A DNA stretch of 64,000 nucleotides from Ryuthela nishihirai (taxonomy: Eukaryota; Arthropoda; Arachnida; Araneae; Heptathelidae). Of the stretch, positions 37,231 to 50,749 are shown piece after piece (positions within the stretch are counted from its first letter, which is position 1; each line of letters starts with the position of its first letter). The stretch spans positions 76,691,501 to 76,755,500 of the forward strand of contig JAWZYU010000011.1 in the NCBI GenBank assembly GCA_038380435.1, in the 5' to 3' direction. The position numbers and the translations under genes were made by a program. The notes beneath the pieces are model-generated. The model was given only the letters and a program-made list of their open reading frames with translations, did not search any database and was not told the DNA's origin.

Positions 37231-40200
37231 TCATTAGTTTAATTTCACATTCCGTCTGTATTCGTCTGATTTGTTTAATTTCATATTTCGTCTGAATTCG
37301 ACTATTAGTTTAATTTTATATTTCGTCTGAATTCGTGTGATTAGTTTAATTTCACATTTCGTCTGAATACGTCTGATTAGTTTAGTTTCACATTTCGTCT
37401 GATTTTGTCTGATTAGTTTAGTTTCACATTTCGTCTGAATTCGTCTGATTATTTTAATTTCACATTTCGTCTGAATTCGTCTGATTAGTTTAGTTTCACA
37501 TTTGATCTGATTTTGTTTGATTAGTTTTGTTTCACATTTCGTCTGATTTTGTCTCATTAGTCTAATTTCACATTTCGTCTGAATTCGTCTGATTAGTTTA
37601 GTTTCACATTTCGTCTGAATTCGTCCGATTAGTTTAATTTCACATTTCTTCTGAATTCGTCTGATTAGTTTCACATTTCTTCTGAATTCGTCCGATTATT
37701 TTAATTTCACATTTCGTCTGAATTCGTCCGTTTAGTTTAATTTCATATTTCGTCTGAATTCGTCCGATTAGTTTAATTTCACATTTCGTCTGAATTCGTC
37801 TGATTAGTTTAGTTTCACATTTCGTCTGATTTTGTCTGATTAGTTTAGTTTCACATTTCGTCTGAATTCGTCTGATTATATTAATTTCACATTTCGTCTG
37901 AATTCGTCTGATTAGTTTAGTTTCACATTTGTTCTGATTTTGTTTGATTAGTTTAGTTTCACATTTCGTCTGATTTCGTCTGATCAGTTAAATTCACATT
38001 ACGTCTGAATTTGTCTCAGTTTAATTTCACATTTCGTCTGAATTCGTCTGATTAGTTTAGTTTCACATTTCGTCTCAATTCGTCCGATTAGTTTAATTTC
38101 ACATTTCGTCTGAATTCGTCTTATTAGTTTAGTTTCACATTTCGTCTGATTTCGTCTGATTTCGTCTGATTAGTTAAGTTTCTCATTTCGTCTGAATTCG
38201 TCGGATTAGTTTAGTTTTATGTTTCGTCTGAATTCGCCTGATTAGTTTAAGTTCACATTTCGTCCCAATTCCTCTGATTAGTTTAATTTCACATTTCGTC
38301 TGAATTCGTCTATTAGTTTAATTTTACATTTCGTCTGAATTCGTCTGATTAGTTTAATTTCATATTTCGTCTGAATTCGTCGAATTAGTTTAATTTCACA
38401 TTTCGTCTGAATTCGTCTGATTAGTTTTGTTTTACATTTCGTCTGAATTCATCCGATTAGTTTAATTTCACATTTCGTCTGAATTCGTCTGATTAGTTTA
38501 GTTTCACATTTCGTCTGATTTTGTCTAATTAGTTAAATTTCACATTTCGTCTGAATTCGTCGGATTAGTTTAGATTTATGTTTCGTCTGAATTCGCCTGA
38601 TTAGTTTAGTTTCACATTTCGTCTGCTTTCGTGTGATTAGTTTAATTTCACATTTCGTCTGAATTCGTCTGATTAGTTTAGTTTTATGTTTCGTCTGAAT
38701 TCGTCTGTTTAGTTTAGTTTCACATTTCGTCTGAATTCGTCTGATTAGTTTAGTTTCACATTTCGTCTGATTTTGTCTGATTAGTTCAATTTCACATTTC
38801 GTCTGAATTCGTCTGTTTATTTCAGTTTCACATTTCGTCTGAATTCGTCTGATTAGTTTAATTTCACATTTCGTCTGAATTCGTCTGATTAGTTTAGTTT
38901 CACATTTCGTCTGCTATTGTCTGATTAGTTTAATTTCACATTTCGTCTGAATTCGTCCGAGTAGTTAAGTTTCACATTTCGTTTGAATTCGTCTGATTAG
39001 TTTAATTTCACATTTGGTCTGAATTCGTCTGATTAGTTTAATTTCACATTTCGTCTGAATTCGTCTGATTAGTTTAGTTTCACATTTCGTCTGATTTTGT
39101 CTGATTAGTTTAATTTCACATTTCGTCTGAATTAGTCTGATTGGTTTAGTTTCACATTTCGTCTGATTTCGTCTGATTAGTTTAGTTTCACATTTCGTCT
39201 GAGTTCTTCTGATTAGTTTAGTTTTATGTTTCGTCTGAATTCGCCTGTTTAGTTTAGTTTCACATTTCATTTCAATTCGTCTGATTAGTTTTATTTCACA
39301 TTTCGTTTGAATTCGTCTGATTAGTTTAGTTTTATGTTTCGTCTGAATTCGCTGATTATTTTAATTTCACATTTCGTCTGAATTCGTCTGATTAGTTCAG
39401 TTTCACATATCTTCTGAATTCGTCTGATTAGTTTAGTTTTATGTTAAGTCTGAATTCGCCTGTTTAGTTTAGTTTCACATTTCATCTCAATTCGTCTGAT
39501 TAGTTTAATTTCACATTTCGTCTGAATTCGTCTGATTAGTTTAGTTTCACATTTCGTCTGAATTCGTCTGATTAGTTTAATTTCACATTTCGTCTGAATT
39601 CGCGTCATTAGTTTAATTTCACATTCCGTCTGAATTCGTCTGATTAGTTTAATTTCACATTTCGTCTGCATTCGTCTATTAGTTTAATTTTAAATTTCGT
39701 CTGAATTCTTCCGATTAGTTTAATTTCACATTTCGTCTGAATTCGTCTGATTAGTTTAGTTTCACATTTCGTCTGATTATGTCTGATTAGTTTAGTTTCA
39801 CATTTCGTCTGAATTCGTCTGATTATTTTAATTTCACATTTCGTCTGAATTCGTCTGATTAGTTTAGTTTCACATTTGATCTGATTTTGTTTGATTAGTT
39901 TAGTTTCACATTTCGTCTGATTTTGTCTGATTAGTCTAATTTCACATTTCGTCTCAATTCGTCTGAGTAGTTTAGTTTCACATTTCATCTGAATTCGTCC
40001 GATTAGTTTAATTTCACATTTCGTCTGAATTCGTCTGATTAGTTTAATTTCACATTTCTTCTGAATTCGTCTGATTAGTGTCACATTTCGTCTGAATTCG
40101 TCCGATTAATTTAATTTCACATTTCGTCTGAATTCGTCTGATTGGTTTAGTTCCACATTTCGTCTGAATTCGACCGATTAGTTTAATTTCACATTTCGTC

Positions 40201-42000
40201 TGAATTCGTCTGATTAGTTTAGTTTCATATTTTGTCTCATTTTTTCTGATTAATTAAGTTTTACATTTCGTCTGAATTCGTCGGATTAGTTTAGTTTTAT
40301 GTTCCGTCTGAATTCGCCTGATTAGTTTAGTTTCACATTTCGTCTGAATTCGTCTGATTAATTTAAATTCACATTTCGTCTGAATTCGTCTGATTAGTTT
40401 AGTTTCACATATCGTCTGAATTCGTCTGATTAGTTTAGTTTCACATTTCGTCTGAATTCGTCCGATTAGTTTAATTACACATTTCGTCTGAATTCTTCTG
40501 ATTAGTTTAGTTTCACATTTCGTCTGAATTCGTCTGATTAGTTTAATTTCACATTTCGTCTGAATTCGCGTCATTAGTTTAATTTCACATTCCATCTGAA
40601 TTCGTCTGATTAGTTTAATTTCACATTTCGTCTGAATTCGTCTATTAGTTTAATTTTAAATTTCGTCTGAATTCTTCCGATTAGTTTAATTTCACATTTC
40701 GTCTGAATTCGTCTGATTAGTTTAGTTTCACATTTCGTCTGATTTTTTCTGATTAGTTTAGTTTCACATTTCGTCTGATTTTGTCTGATTAGTTTAGTTT
40801 CTCATTTCGTCTGAATTCGTCTGATTAGTTTAGTTTCACATTTCGTCTGAATTCGTCTCATTCGTTTAATTTCACATTTCAGTTTGAATTCGTCTGATTA
40901 GTTTAGTTTCACATTTCGTCTGAATTCGTCGGTTTAGTTTAATTTCACATTTCGTCTGAATTCTTCTGATTAGTTTAATTTCACATTTCTTCTGAATTCG
41001 TCTGATTAGTTTCACATTTCGTCTGAATTCGTCCGATTATTTTAATTTCACATTTCGTCTGAATTTTTCTGATTAGTTTAGTTTCACATTTCGTCTGAAT
41101 TCGTCTGATTAATTCAGTTTCACATTTCGTCTGAATTCGTTGGATTAGTTAAGTTTCACATTTCGTCTGAATTCGTTGGATTAGTTAAGTTTCACATTTC
41201 ATCTGAATTCGACTCATTAGTTCAATTTCACATTTCGTCTGAACTCGTCTGACTAGTTCAATCTCACATTTCGTCTAAATTCGTCTATTAGTTTAATTTT
41301 ACATTTCGTCTGATTTCGTCCGATTAGTTTAATTTCACATTTCGTCTGAATTCCTCTGATAAGTTTAGTTTCACAATTCGTCTGATTTTGTGTGATTAGT
41401 TTAGTTTCACATTTCGTCTGAATTGGTCTGATTAGTTTAATTTCACATTTCGTCTGAATTCGTCTATTAGTTTAATTTTACATTTCGTCTGAATTCGTCT
41501 GATTACTTTAATTTCACATTTCGTCTGAATTCGTCTGATTAGTTTAGTTTTACATTTCGTCTGATTTTGTCTAATTAGTTGAATTTCACATTTCGTCTGA
41601 GTTCGTCTGATTAGTTTAGTTTTATGTTTCGTCTGAATTCGCTGATTATTTTAATTTCACATTTCGTCTGAATTCGTCTGATTAGTTCAGTTTCACATAT
41701 CTTCTGAATTCGTCTGATTAGTTTAGTTTTATGTTAAGTCTGAATTCGCCTGTTTAGTTTAGTTTCACATTTCATCTCAATTCGTCTGATTAGTTTAATT
41801 TCACATTTCGTCTGAATTCGTCTGATTAGTTCAGTTTCACATTTCGTCTGAATTCGTCCGATTAGTTTAATTTCATATTTCGTCTGAATTCGTCTGATTA
41901 GTTTAGTTTCACATTTCGTCTGAATTCGTCTGATTAGTTTAATTTCACATTTCGTCTGAATTAGCGTCATTAGTTAAATTTCACATTCCGTCTGTATTCG
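37231..42000 (+). repeat. 3.6-4.8-kb higher-order unit, copy 2 (longest)
   Basis: This is the second large unit, recognised by the same markers as copy 1. It is longer than its neighbours because it holds an extra stretch: the ttatgttaagtctg marker occurs twice, at about 39441 and 41731, but only once in copy 3, at about 45491. The part 40100-42000 matches 43860-45760 at a constant offset of about 3,760 bp, including the tattttgtctcattttttctg variant (40228 and 43988). One marked difference is atttcagtttgaattcg near 40878, where copy 3 has the normal cgtctgaattcg. Confidence 0.75.
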
Positions 42001-45000
42001 TCTGATTAGTTTAATTTCATATTTCGTCTGAATTCGACTATTAGTTTAATTTTATATTTCGTCTGAATTCGTCCGATTAGTTTAATTTGACATTTCGTCT
42101 GAATTCGTCTGATTAGTTTAGTTTCACATTTCGTCTGATTTTGTCTGATTAGTTTAGTTTCACATTCGTCTGAATTCGTCTGATTATTTTAATTTCACAT
42201 TTCGTCTGAATTCGTCTGATTAGTTTAGTTTCACATTTGATCTGATTTTGTTTGATTAGTTTCGTTTCACATTTCGTCTGATTTTGTCTGATTAGTCTAA
42301 TTTCACATTTCGTCTGAATTCGTCTGATTAGTTTAGTTTCACATTTCGTCTGAATTCGTCCGATTAGTTTAATTTCACATTTCGTCTGAATTCGTCTGAT
42401 TAGTTTAATTTCACATTTCTTCTGAATTCGTCTGATTAGTTTCATATTTCTTCTGAATTCGTCCGATTATTTTAATTTCACATTTCGTCTGAATTCGTCC
42501 GATTAGTTTAATTTCATATTTCGTCTAAATTCGTCCGATTAGTTTAATTTCACATTTGGTCTGAATTCGTCTGATTAGTTTAGTTTCACATTTCGTCTGA
42601 TTTTGTCTGATTAGTTTAGTTTCACATTTCGTCTGAATTCGTCTGATTATTTTAATTTCACATTTCGTCTGAATTCGTCTGATTAGTTTAGTTTCGCATT
42701 TGTTCTGATTTTGTTTGATTAGTTTAGTTTCACATTTCTTCTGATTTCGTCTGATCAGTTAAATTCACATTACGTCTGAATTTGTCTCAGTTTAATTTCA
42801 CATTTCGTCTGAATTCGTCTGATTAGTTTAGTTTCACATTTCGTCTGATTTCGTCTGATTAGTTAAGTTTCTCATTTCGTCTGAATTCGTCGGATTAGTT
42901 TAGTTTTATGTTTCGTCTGAATTCGCCTGATTAGTTTAAGTTCACATTTCGTCTCAATTCCTCTGATTAGTTTAATTTCACATTTCGTCTGAATTCGTCT
43001 ATTAGTTTAATTTTACATTTCGTCTGAATTCGTCTGATTAGTTTAATTTCATATTTCGTCTGAATTCGTCGAATTAATTTAATTTCACATTTCATCTGAA
43101 TTCGTCTGATTAGTTTTGTTTTACATTTCGTCTGAATTCGTCTGATTAGTTTAATTTCACATTTCGTCTGAATTCGTCTGATTAGTTTAGTTTCACATTT
43201 CGTCTGATTTTGTCTAATTAGTTAAATTTCACATTTCGTCTGAATTCGTCGGATTAGTTTAGTTTTATGTTTCGTCTGAATTCACCTAATTAGTTTAGTT
43301 TCACATTTCGTCTGCTTTCGTCTGATTAGTTTAATTTCACATTTCGTCTGAATTCGTCTGATTAGTTTAGTTTTATGTTTCGTCTGAATTCGTCTGTTTA
43401 GTTTAGTTTCACATTTCGTCTGAATTCTTCTGATTAGTTTAGTTTCACATTTCGTCTGAATTCGTCTGATTAGTTTAGTTTCACATTTCGTCTGATTTTG
43501 TCTGATTAGTTTAATTTCACATTTCGTCTGAATTCGTCTGATTAGTTTAATTTCACATTTCGTCTGAATTCGTCTGATTAGTTTAGTTTCACATTTCGTC
43601 TGCTATTGTCTGATTAGTTTAGTTTCACATTTCGTCTGAATTCGTCCGATTAGTTTAATTTCACATTTCGTCTGAATTCGTCTGATTAGTTTAGTTTCAC
43701 ATTTCGTCTGCTTTTGTCTGATTAATTTCATTTCACATTTCGTCTGAATTCGTCTGATTAGTTTAGTTTCACATTTCGTCTGATTTTGTCTGATTAGTTT
43801 AGTTTCACATTTCGTCTGATTTCGTCTGATTAGTTTAATTTCACATTTCGTCTGAATTCGTCTCATTAATTTAATTTCACATTTCGTCTGAATTCGTCTG
43901 ATTAGTTTAGTTCCACATTTCGTCTGAATTCGACCGATTAGTTTAATTTCACATTTCGTCTGAATTCGTCTGATTAGTTTAGTTTCATATTTTGTCTCAT
44001 TTTTTCTGATTAATTAAGTTTTACATTTCGTCTGAATTCGTCGGATTAGTTTAGTTTTATGTTCCGTCTGAATTCGCCTGATTAGTTTAGTTTCACATTT
44101 CGTCTGAATTCGTCTGATTAATTTAAATTCACATTTCGTCTGAATTCGTCTGATTAGTTTAGTTTCACATATCGTCTGAATTCGTCTGATTAGTTTAGTT
44201 TCACATTTCGTCTGAATTCGTCCGATTAGTTTAATTACACATTTCGTCTGAATTCTTCTGATTAGTTTAGTTTCACATTTCGTCTGAATTCGTCTGATTA
44301 GTTTAATTTCACATTTCGTCTGAATTCGCGTCATTAGTTTAATTTCACATTCCATCTGAATTCGTCTGATTAGTTTAATTTCACATTTCGTCTGAATTCG
44401 TCTATTAGTTTAATTTTAAATTTCGTCTGAATTCTTCCGATTAGTTTAATTTCACATTTCGTCTGAATTCGTCTGATTAGTTTAGTTTCATATTTCGTCT
44501 GATTTTTTCTGATTAGTTTAGTTTCACATTTCGTCTGATTTTGTCTGATTAGTTTAGTTTCTCATTTCGTCTGAATTCGTCTGATTAGTTTAGTTTCACA
44601 TTTCGTCTGAATTCGTCTCATTCGTTTAATTTCACATTTCGTCTGAATTCGTCTGATTAGTTTAGTTTCACATTTCGTCTGAATTCGTCGGTTTAGTTTA
44701 ATTTCACATTTCGTCTGAATTCTTCTGATTAGTTTAATTTCACATTTCTTCTGAATTCGTCTGATTAGTTTCACATTTCGTCTGAATTCGTCCGATTATT
44801 TTAATTTCACATTTCGTCTGAATTCTTCTGATTAGTTTAGTTTCACATTTCGTCTGAATTCGTCTGATTAATTCAGTTTCACATTTCGTCTGAATTCGTT
44901 GGATTAGTTAAGTTTCACATTTCGTCTGAATTCGTTGGATTAGTTAAGTTTCACATTTCATCTGAATTCGACTCATTAGTTCAATTTCACATTTCGTCTG

Positions 45001-45770
45001 AACTCGTCTGACTAGTTCAATCTCACATTTCGTCTAAATTCGTCTATTAGTTTAATTTTACATTTCGTCTGATTTCGTCCGATTAGTTTAATTTCACATT
45101 TCGTCTGAATTCCTCTGATAAGTTTAGTTTCACAATTCGTCTGATTTTGTCTGATTAGTTTAGTTTCACATTTCGTCTGAATTGGTCTGATTAGTTTAAT
45201 TTCACATTTCGTCTGAATTCGTCTATTAGTTTAATTTTACATTTCGTCTGAATTCGTCTGATTACTTTAATTTCACATTTCGTCTGAATTCGTCTGATTA
45301 GTTTAGTTTTACATTTCGTCTGATTTTGTCTAATTAGTTGAATTTCACATTTCGTCTGAGTTCGTCTGATTAGTTTAGTTTTATGTTTCGTCTGAATTGG
45401 CTGATTATTTTAATTTCACATTTCCTCTGAATTCGTCTGATTAGTTCAGTTTCACATATCTTCTGAATTCGTCTGATTAGTTTAGTTTTATGTTAAGTCT
45501 GAATTCGCCTGTTTAGTTTAGTTTCACATTTCATCTCAATTCGTCTGATTAGTTTAATTTCACATTTCGTCTGAATTCGTCTGATTAGTTTAGTTTCACA
45601 TTTCGTCTGAATTCGTCCGATTAGTTTAATTTCATATTTCGTCTGAATTCGTCTGATTCGTTTAGTTTCACATTTCGTCTGAATTCGTCTGATTAGTTTA
45701 ATTTCACATTTCGTCTGAATTCGCGCCATTAGTTTAATTTCACATTCCGTCTGAATTCGTCTGATTAGTT
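42001..45770 (+). repeat. 3.6-4.8-kb higher-order unit, copy 3
   Basis: This is the third large unit. Its left part (42001-43860) follows 37231-38960 in order of variants at an offset of 4,735-4,771 bp. Its right part (43860-45760) follows 40100-42000 at about 3,760 bp. It therefore joins pieces that lie apart in copy 2, as expected if it arose by deletion within a copy-2-like unit or by unequal exchange. Confidence 0.75.
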
Positions 45771-45949
45771 TAATTTCACATTTCGTCTGAATTCGTCTAT
45801 TAGTTTAATTTTAAATTTCGTCTGAATTCGTCCAATTAGTTTAATTTCACATTTCGTCTGAATTCGTCTGATTAGTTTAGTTTCACATTTCGTCTGATTT
45901 TGTCTGATTAGTTTAGTTTCACATTTTGTCTGAATTCGTCTGATTACTT

Positions 45950-47405
45950 TAATTTCACATATCGTCTGAATTCTTCTGATTAGTTTAGTTTCACATATCG
46001 TCTGAATTCGTCTGATTAGTTTAGTTTCACATTTGGTCTAATTTTGTTTGATTGTTTTAGTTTCACATTTCGTCTGATTTCGTCTGATTAGTTTAATTTC
46101 ACATTTCGTCTGAATTCTTCTCATTAGTTTAATTTCACATTTCGTCTGATTACTTTAGTTTCACATTTCGTCTGAATTCGTCTGATTAGTTTAATTTCAC
46201 ATATCGTCTGAATTCGTCTGATTAGTTTAGTTTCATATTTCGTCTGAAATCATCTGATTAGTTTAGTTTCACATTTGGTCTGATTCTGTCTAATTGTTTT
46301 TGTTTCAGATTTCGTCTGATTTCGTCTGATTAGTTTAGTTTCACATTTCGTCTGATTTTGTCTGATTCGTTTAATTTCACATTTCGTCTGAATTCGTCCG
46401 ACTAGTTAAGTTTCACATTTCGTCTGAATTCGTCTGATTAGTTTAATTTCACATTTCGTCTGAATTCGTCTGATTAGTTTAATTTCACATTTGGTCTGAA
46501 TTCGTCTGATTACTTTAGTTTCACATTTCGTCTGAATTCGTCCGATTAGTTTAATTTCACATTTCGTCTGAATTCGTCTGATTAGTTTAATTTCACATTT
46601 CGTCTGAATTCGTCTGATTAGTTTAATTTCACATTTCGTCTGAATTCGTCTGATTAGTTTAGTTTCACATTTCGTCTGAATTCGCCTGATTAGTTTAGTT
46701 TCACATTTCATCTGAATTCGTCTGATTAGTTTAATTTCACATTTCGTCTGAATTCGTCTGATTATTTTAATTTCACATATCGTCTGAATTCTTCTGATTA
46801 GTTTAGTTTCACATATCGTCTGAATTCGTCTGATTAGTTTAGTTTCACATTTGGTCTAATTTTGTTTGATTGTTTTAGTTTCACATTTCGTCTGATTTCG
46901 TCTGATTAGTTTAATTTCACATTTCGTCTGAATTCTTCTCATTAGTTTAATTTCACATTTCGTCTGATTACTTTAGTTTCACATTTCGTCTGAATTCCTC
47001 TGATTAGTTTAATTTCACATATCGTCTGAATTCGTCTGATTAGTTTAGTTTCACATTTCGTCTGAAATCGTCTGATTAGTTTAGTTTCACATTTGGTCTG
47101 ATTCTGTCTAATTGTTTTAGTTTCACATTTCGTCTGATTTCGTCTGATTAGTTTAGTTTCACATTTCTTCTGATTTTGTCTGATTCGTTTAATTTCACAT
47201 TTCGTCTGAATTCGTCCGAGTAGTTAAGTTTCACATTTCGTCTGAATTCGTCTGATTAGTTTAATTTCACATTTCGTCTGAATTCGTCTGATTAGTTTAA
47301 TTTCACATTTGGTCTGAATTCGTCTGATTACATTAGTTTCACATTTCGTCTGAATTCGTCCGATTAGTTTAATTTCACATTTCGTCTGAATTCGTCTGAT
47401 TAGTT
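45950..47405 (+). repeat. 818-bp duplication (45950-46590 and 46768-47405)
   Basis: The ggtctaattttgtttgattg marker occurs at 46035 and 46853, and ggtctgattctgtctaattg at 46277 and 47095, both 818 bp apart. Shared variants end at about 46590 and 47405. The ggtctaatt marker appears for the first time here and then runs through the rest of the window, so 46 kb is a boundary between two variant populations of the array. Confidence 0.85.
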
Positions 47406-48780
47406 TAGTTTTACATTTCGTCTGATTTTGTCTGATTAGTTTAGTGTCACATTTCGTCTGAATTCGTCTATTAGTTTAATTTTACATTTCGTCTGAATTC
47501 GTCTGATTAGTTTAATTTCACATTTCGTCTGAATTCGTCTGATTAGTTTAGTTTCACATTTCGTCTGAATTCGTCTGATTAGTTTAATTTCACAATTCGT
47601 CTGAATTCGTCTGATTAGTTTAATTTCACATTTCGTCTGAATTCGTCCGATTACTTAAGTTTAACATTTCGTCTGAATTCGTCTGATTAGTTTAGTTTTA
47701 TATTTCGTCTGAATTCGCCTGATTATTTTAATTTCACATTTCGTCTGAATTCGTCTGATTAGTTTAATTTCACATTTCGTCTGAATTCGTCTGATTAGTT
47801 TAGTTTCACATATCGTCTGAATTCGTCTGATTAGTTTAGTTTCATATTTCGTCTGAATTCTTCTGATTAGTTTAGTCTCACATTTCGTCTGAATTCGTCC
47901 GATTAGTTAAGTTTCACATTTCGTCTGAATTCGTCTGATTAGTTTAATTTCACATTTCGTCTGATTTTGTCTGATTAGTTTAATTTCATATTTCGTCTGA
48001 ATTCGTCTGATTAGTTTAGTTTCACATTTCGTCTGATTTTGTCTGATTAGTTTAGATTCACATTTCGTCTGAATTCGTCTGATTAGTTTAGTTTCACATT
48101 TCGTCGGAATTCGCCGGATTAGTTTAGTTTTATGTTTCGTCTGAATTCGACTGATTAGTTTTATTTCACATTTCGTCTCAATTAGTCTGATTAGTTTGGC
48201 TTCACATTTCTTCTGATTTTGTTTGGTTAGTTTAGTTTCATATTTCTTCTGAATTCGTCTGATTAGTTTAATTTCACATTTCGTCTGAATTCGTCCGATT
48301 AGTTAAGTTTCACATTTCGTCTGAATTCGTCCGATTAGTTAAGTTTCACACTTCGTCTGAATTCGTCTGATTAGTTTAGTTTTATGTTTCGTCTGAATTC
48401 GCCTGATTAGTTTAGTTTCACATTTCATCTGAATTCGTCTGATTAGTTTAATTTCACATTTCTTCTGAATTCGTCTGATTAGTTAAGTTTCACATTTCGT
48501 CTGAATTTTTCTGATTGTTTAATTTCACATTTCGTCTGAATTCGTCTGATTAGTTTAATTTCACATTTCGTCTGATTAGTTTAATTTCACATTTCGTCTG
48601 AATTCGTCTGATTAGTTTAGTTTCACGTATCGTCTGAATTCTTCTGATTAGTTTAGTTTTATGTTTCGTCTGAATTCGCCTGATTAGTTTAGTTTCACAT
48701 TTCATCTGAATTCGTCTAATTAGTTTAATTTCACATTTCGTCTGAATTCGTCTGATTAGTTAAGTTTTATGTTTCGTCTG
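46740..48780 (+). repeat. ~2-kb higher-order unit, copy 1 of 3
   Basis: This unit aligns to 48781-50749 at about 2,066 bp: ggtctaatttt at 46853 and 48919, cgtcggaattcgccgg at 48102 and 50168. It differs more from copies 2 and 3 than they do from each other, so it is probably the older or less homogenised copy. Its last part (about 48280-48780) has no clean match in copy 2. Confidence 0.75.
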
Positions 48781-50749
48781 AATTCGCCTGGTTATTTTAA
48801 TTTCACATTTCGTCTGAATTCGTCTGATTACTTTAATTTCACATATCGTCTGAATTCTTCTGATTAGTTTAGTTTCACATATCGTCTGAATTCGTCTGAT
48901 TAGTTTAGTTTCACATTTGGTCTAATTTTGTTTGATTGTTTTAGTTTCACATTTCGTCTGATTTCGTCTGATTAGTTTAATTTCACATTTCGTCTGAATT
49001 CTTCTCATTAGTTTAATTTCACATTTCGTCTGATTACTTTAGTTTCACATTTCGTCTGAATTCGTCTGATTAGATTAATTTCACATATCGTCTGAATTCG
49101 TCTGATTAGTTTAGTTTCACATTTCGTCTGAAATCGTCTGATTAGTTTAGTTTCACACTTGGTCTGATTCTGTCTAACTGTTTTAGTTTCACATTTCGTC
49201 TGATTTCGTCTGATTAGTTTAGTTTCACATTTCGTCTGATTTTGTCTGATTCGTTTAATTTCACATTTCGTGTGAAATCGTCCGAGTAGTTAAGTTTCAC
49301 ATTTCGTCTGAATTCGTCTGATTAGTTTAATTTCACATTTCGTCTGAATTCGTCTGATTAGTTTAATTTCACATTTCGTCTGAATTCGTCTGATTAGTTT
49401 AGTTTCACATTTCGTCTGAATTCGTCCGATTAGTTTAATTTCACATTTCGTCTGAATTCGTCTGATTAGTTTAGTTTTACATTTCGTCTGATTTTGTCTG
49501 ATTAGTTTAGTGTCACATTTCGTCTGAATTCGTCTATTAGTTTAATTTTACATTTCGTCTGAATTCGTCTGATTAGTTTAATTTCACATTTCGTCTGAAT
49601 TCGTCTGATTAGTTTAGTTTCACATTTCGTCTGAATTCGTCTGATTAGTTTAATTTCACATTTCGTCTAAATTGGTCTGATTAGTTTAATTTCACATTTC
49701 GTCTGAATTCGTCCGATTACTTAAGTTTAACATTTCGTCTGAATTCGTCTGATTAGTTTAGTTTTATGTTTCGTCTGAATTCGCCTGATTATTTTAATTT
49801 CACATTTCGTCTGAATTCGTCTGATTAGTTTAATTTCACATTTCGTCTGAATTCGTCTGATTACTTTAGTTTCACATATCGTCTGAATTCGTCTGATTAG
49901 TTTAGTTTCACATTTCGTCTGAATTCTACTGATTAGTTTAGTCTCACATTTCGTCTGAATTCGTCCGATTAGTGAAGTTTCACATTTCGTCTGAATTCTT
50001 CTGATTAGTTCAATTTCACATTTCGTCTGATTTCGTCTGATTAGTTTAATTTCATATTTCGTCTGAATTCGTCTGATTAGTTTAGTTTCACATTTCGTCT
50101 GATTTTGTCTGATTAGTTTAGATTCACATTTCTTCTGAATTCGTCTGATTAGTTTAGTTTCACATTTCGTCGGAATTCGCCGGATTAGTTTAGTTTTATG
50201 TTTCGTCTGAATTCGACTGATTAGTTTTATTTCACATTTCGTCTGAATTCGTCTGATTAGTTTGGTTTCACATTTCTTCCGATTTTGTTTGATTAGTTTA
50301 GTTTCATATTTCGTCTGAATTCGTCTGATTAGTTTAGTTTTACATTTCGTCTGAATTCGTCTGATTAGTTCAATTTCACATTTCGTCTGATTTCGTCTGA
50401 TTAGTTTAATTTCATATTTCGTCTGAATTCGTCTGATTAGTTTAGTTTCACATTTCGTCGGAATTCGCCGGATTAGTTTAGTTTTATGTTTCGTCTGAAT
50501 TCGACTGATTAGTGTTATTTCACATTTCGTCTGAATTCGTCTGATTAGTTTGGTTTCACATTTCTTCCGATTTTGTTTGATTAGTTTAGATTCATATTTC
50601 GTCTGAATTCGTCTGATTAGTTTAGTTTTACATTTCGTCTGAATTCGTCCGATTAGTTAAGTTTCACATTTCGTCTGAATTCGTCCGATCAGTTAAGTTT
50701 CACATTTCTTCTCAATTCGTCTGATTATTTAAGTTTCACATTTCGTCTG
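48781..50749 (+). repeat. ~2-kb higher-order unit, copy 2 of 3
   Basis: This unit matches 50750-52330 at a constant 1,969 bp from 48781 to about 50361. It shares cacacttggtctgattctgtctaactg, gtgtcacatttcg, and aaatcgtccgagtag. After 50361 it holds a 288-bp (eight-monomer) direct duplication, with cgtcggaattcgccgg at 50168 and 50456, which copy 3 does not have at that place. Confidence 0.87.
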
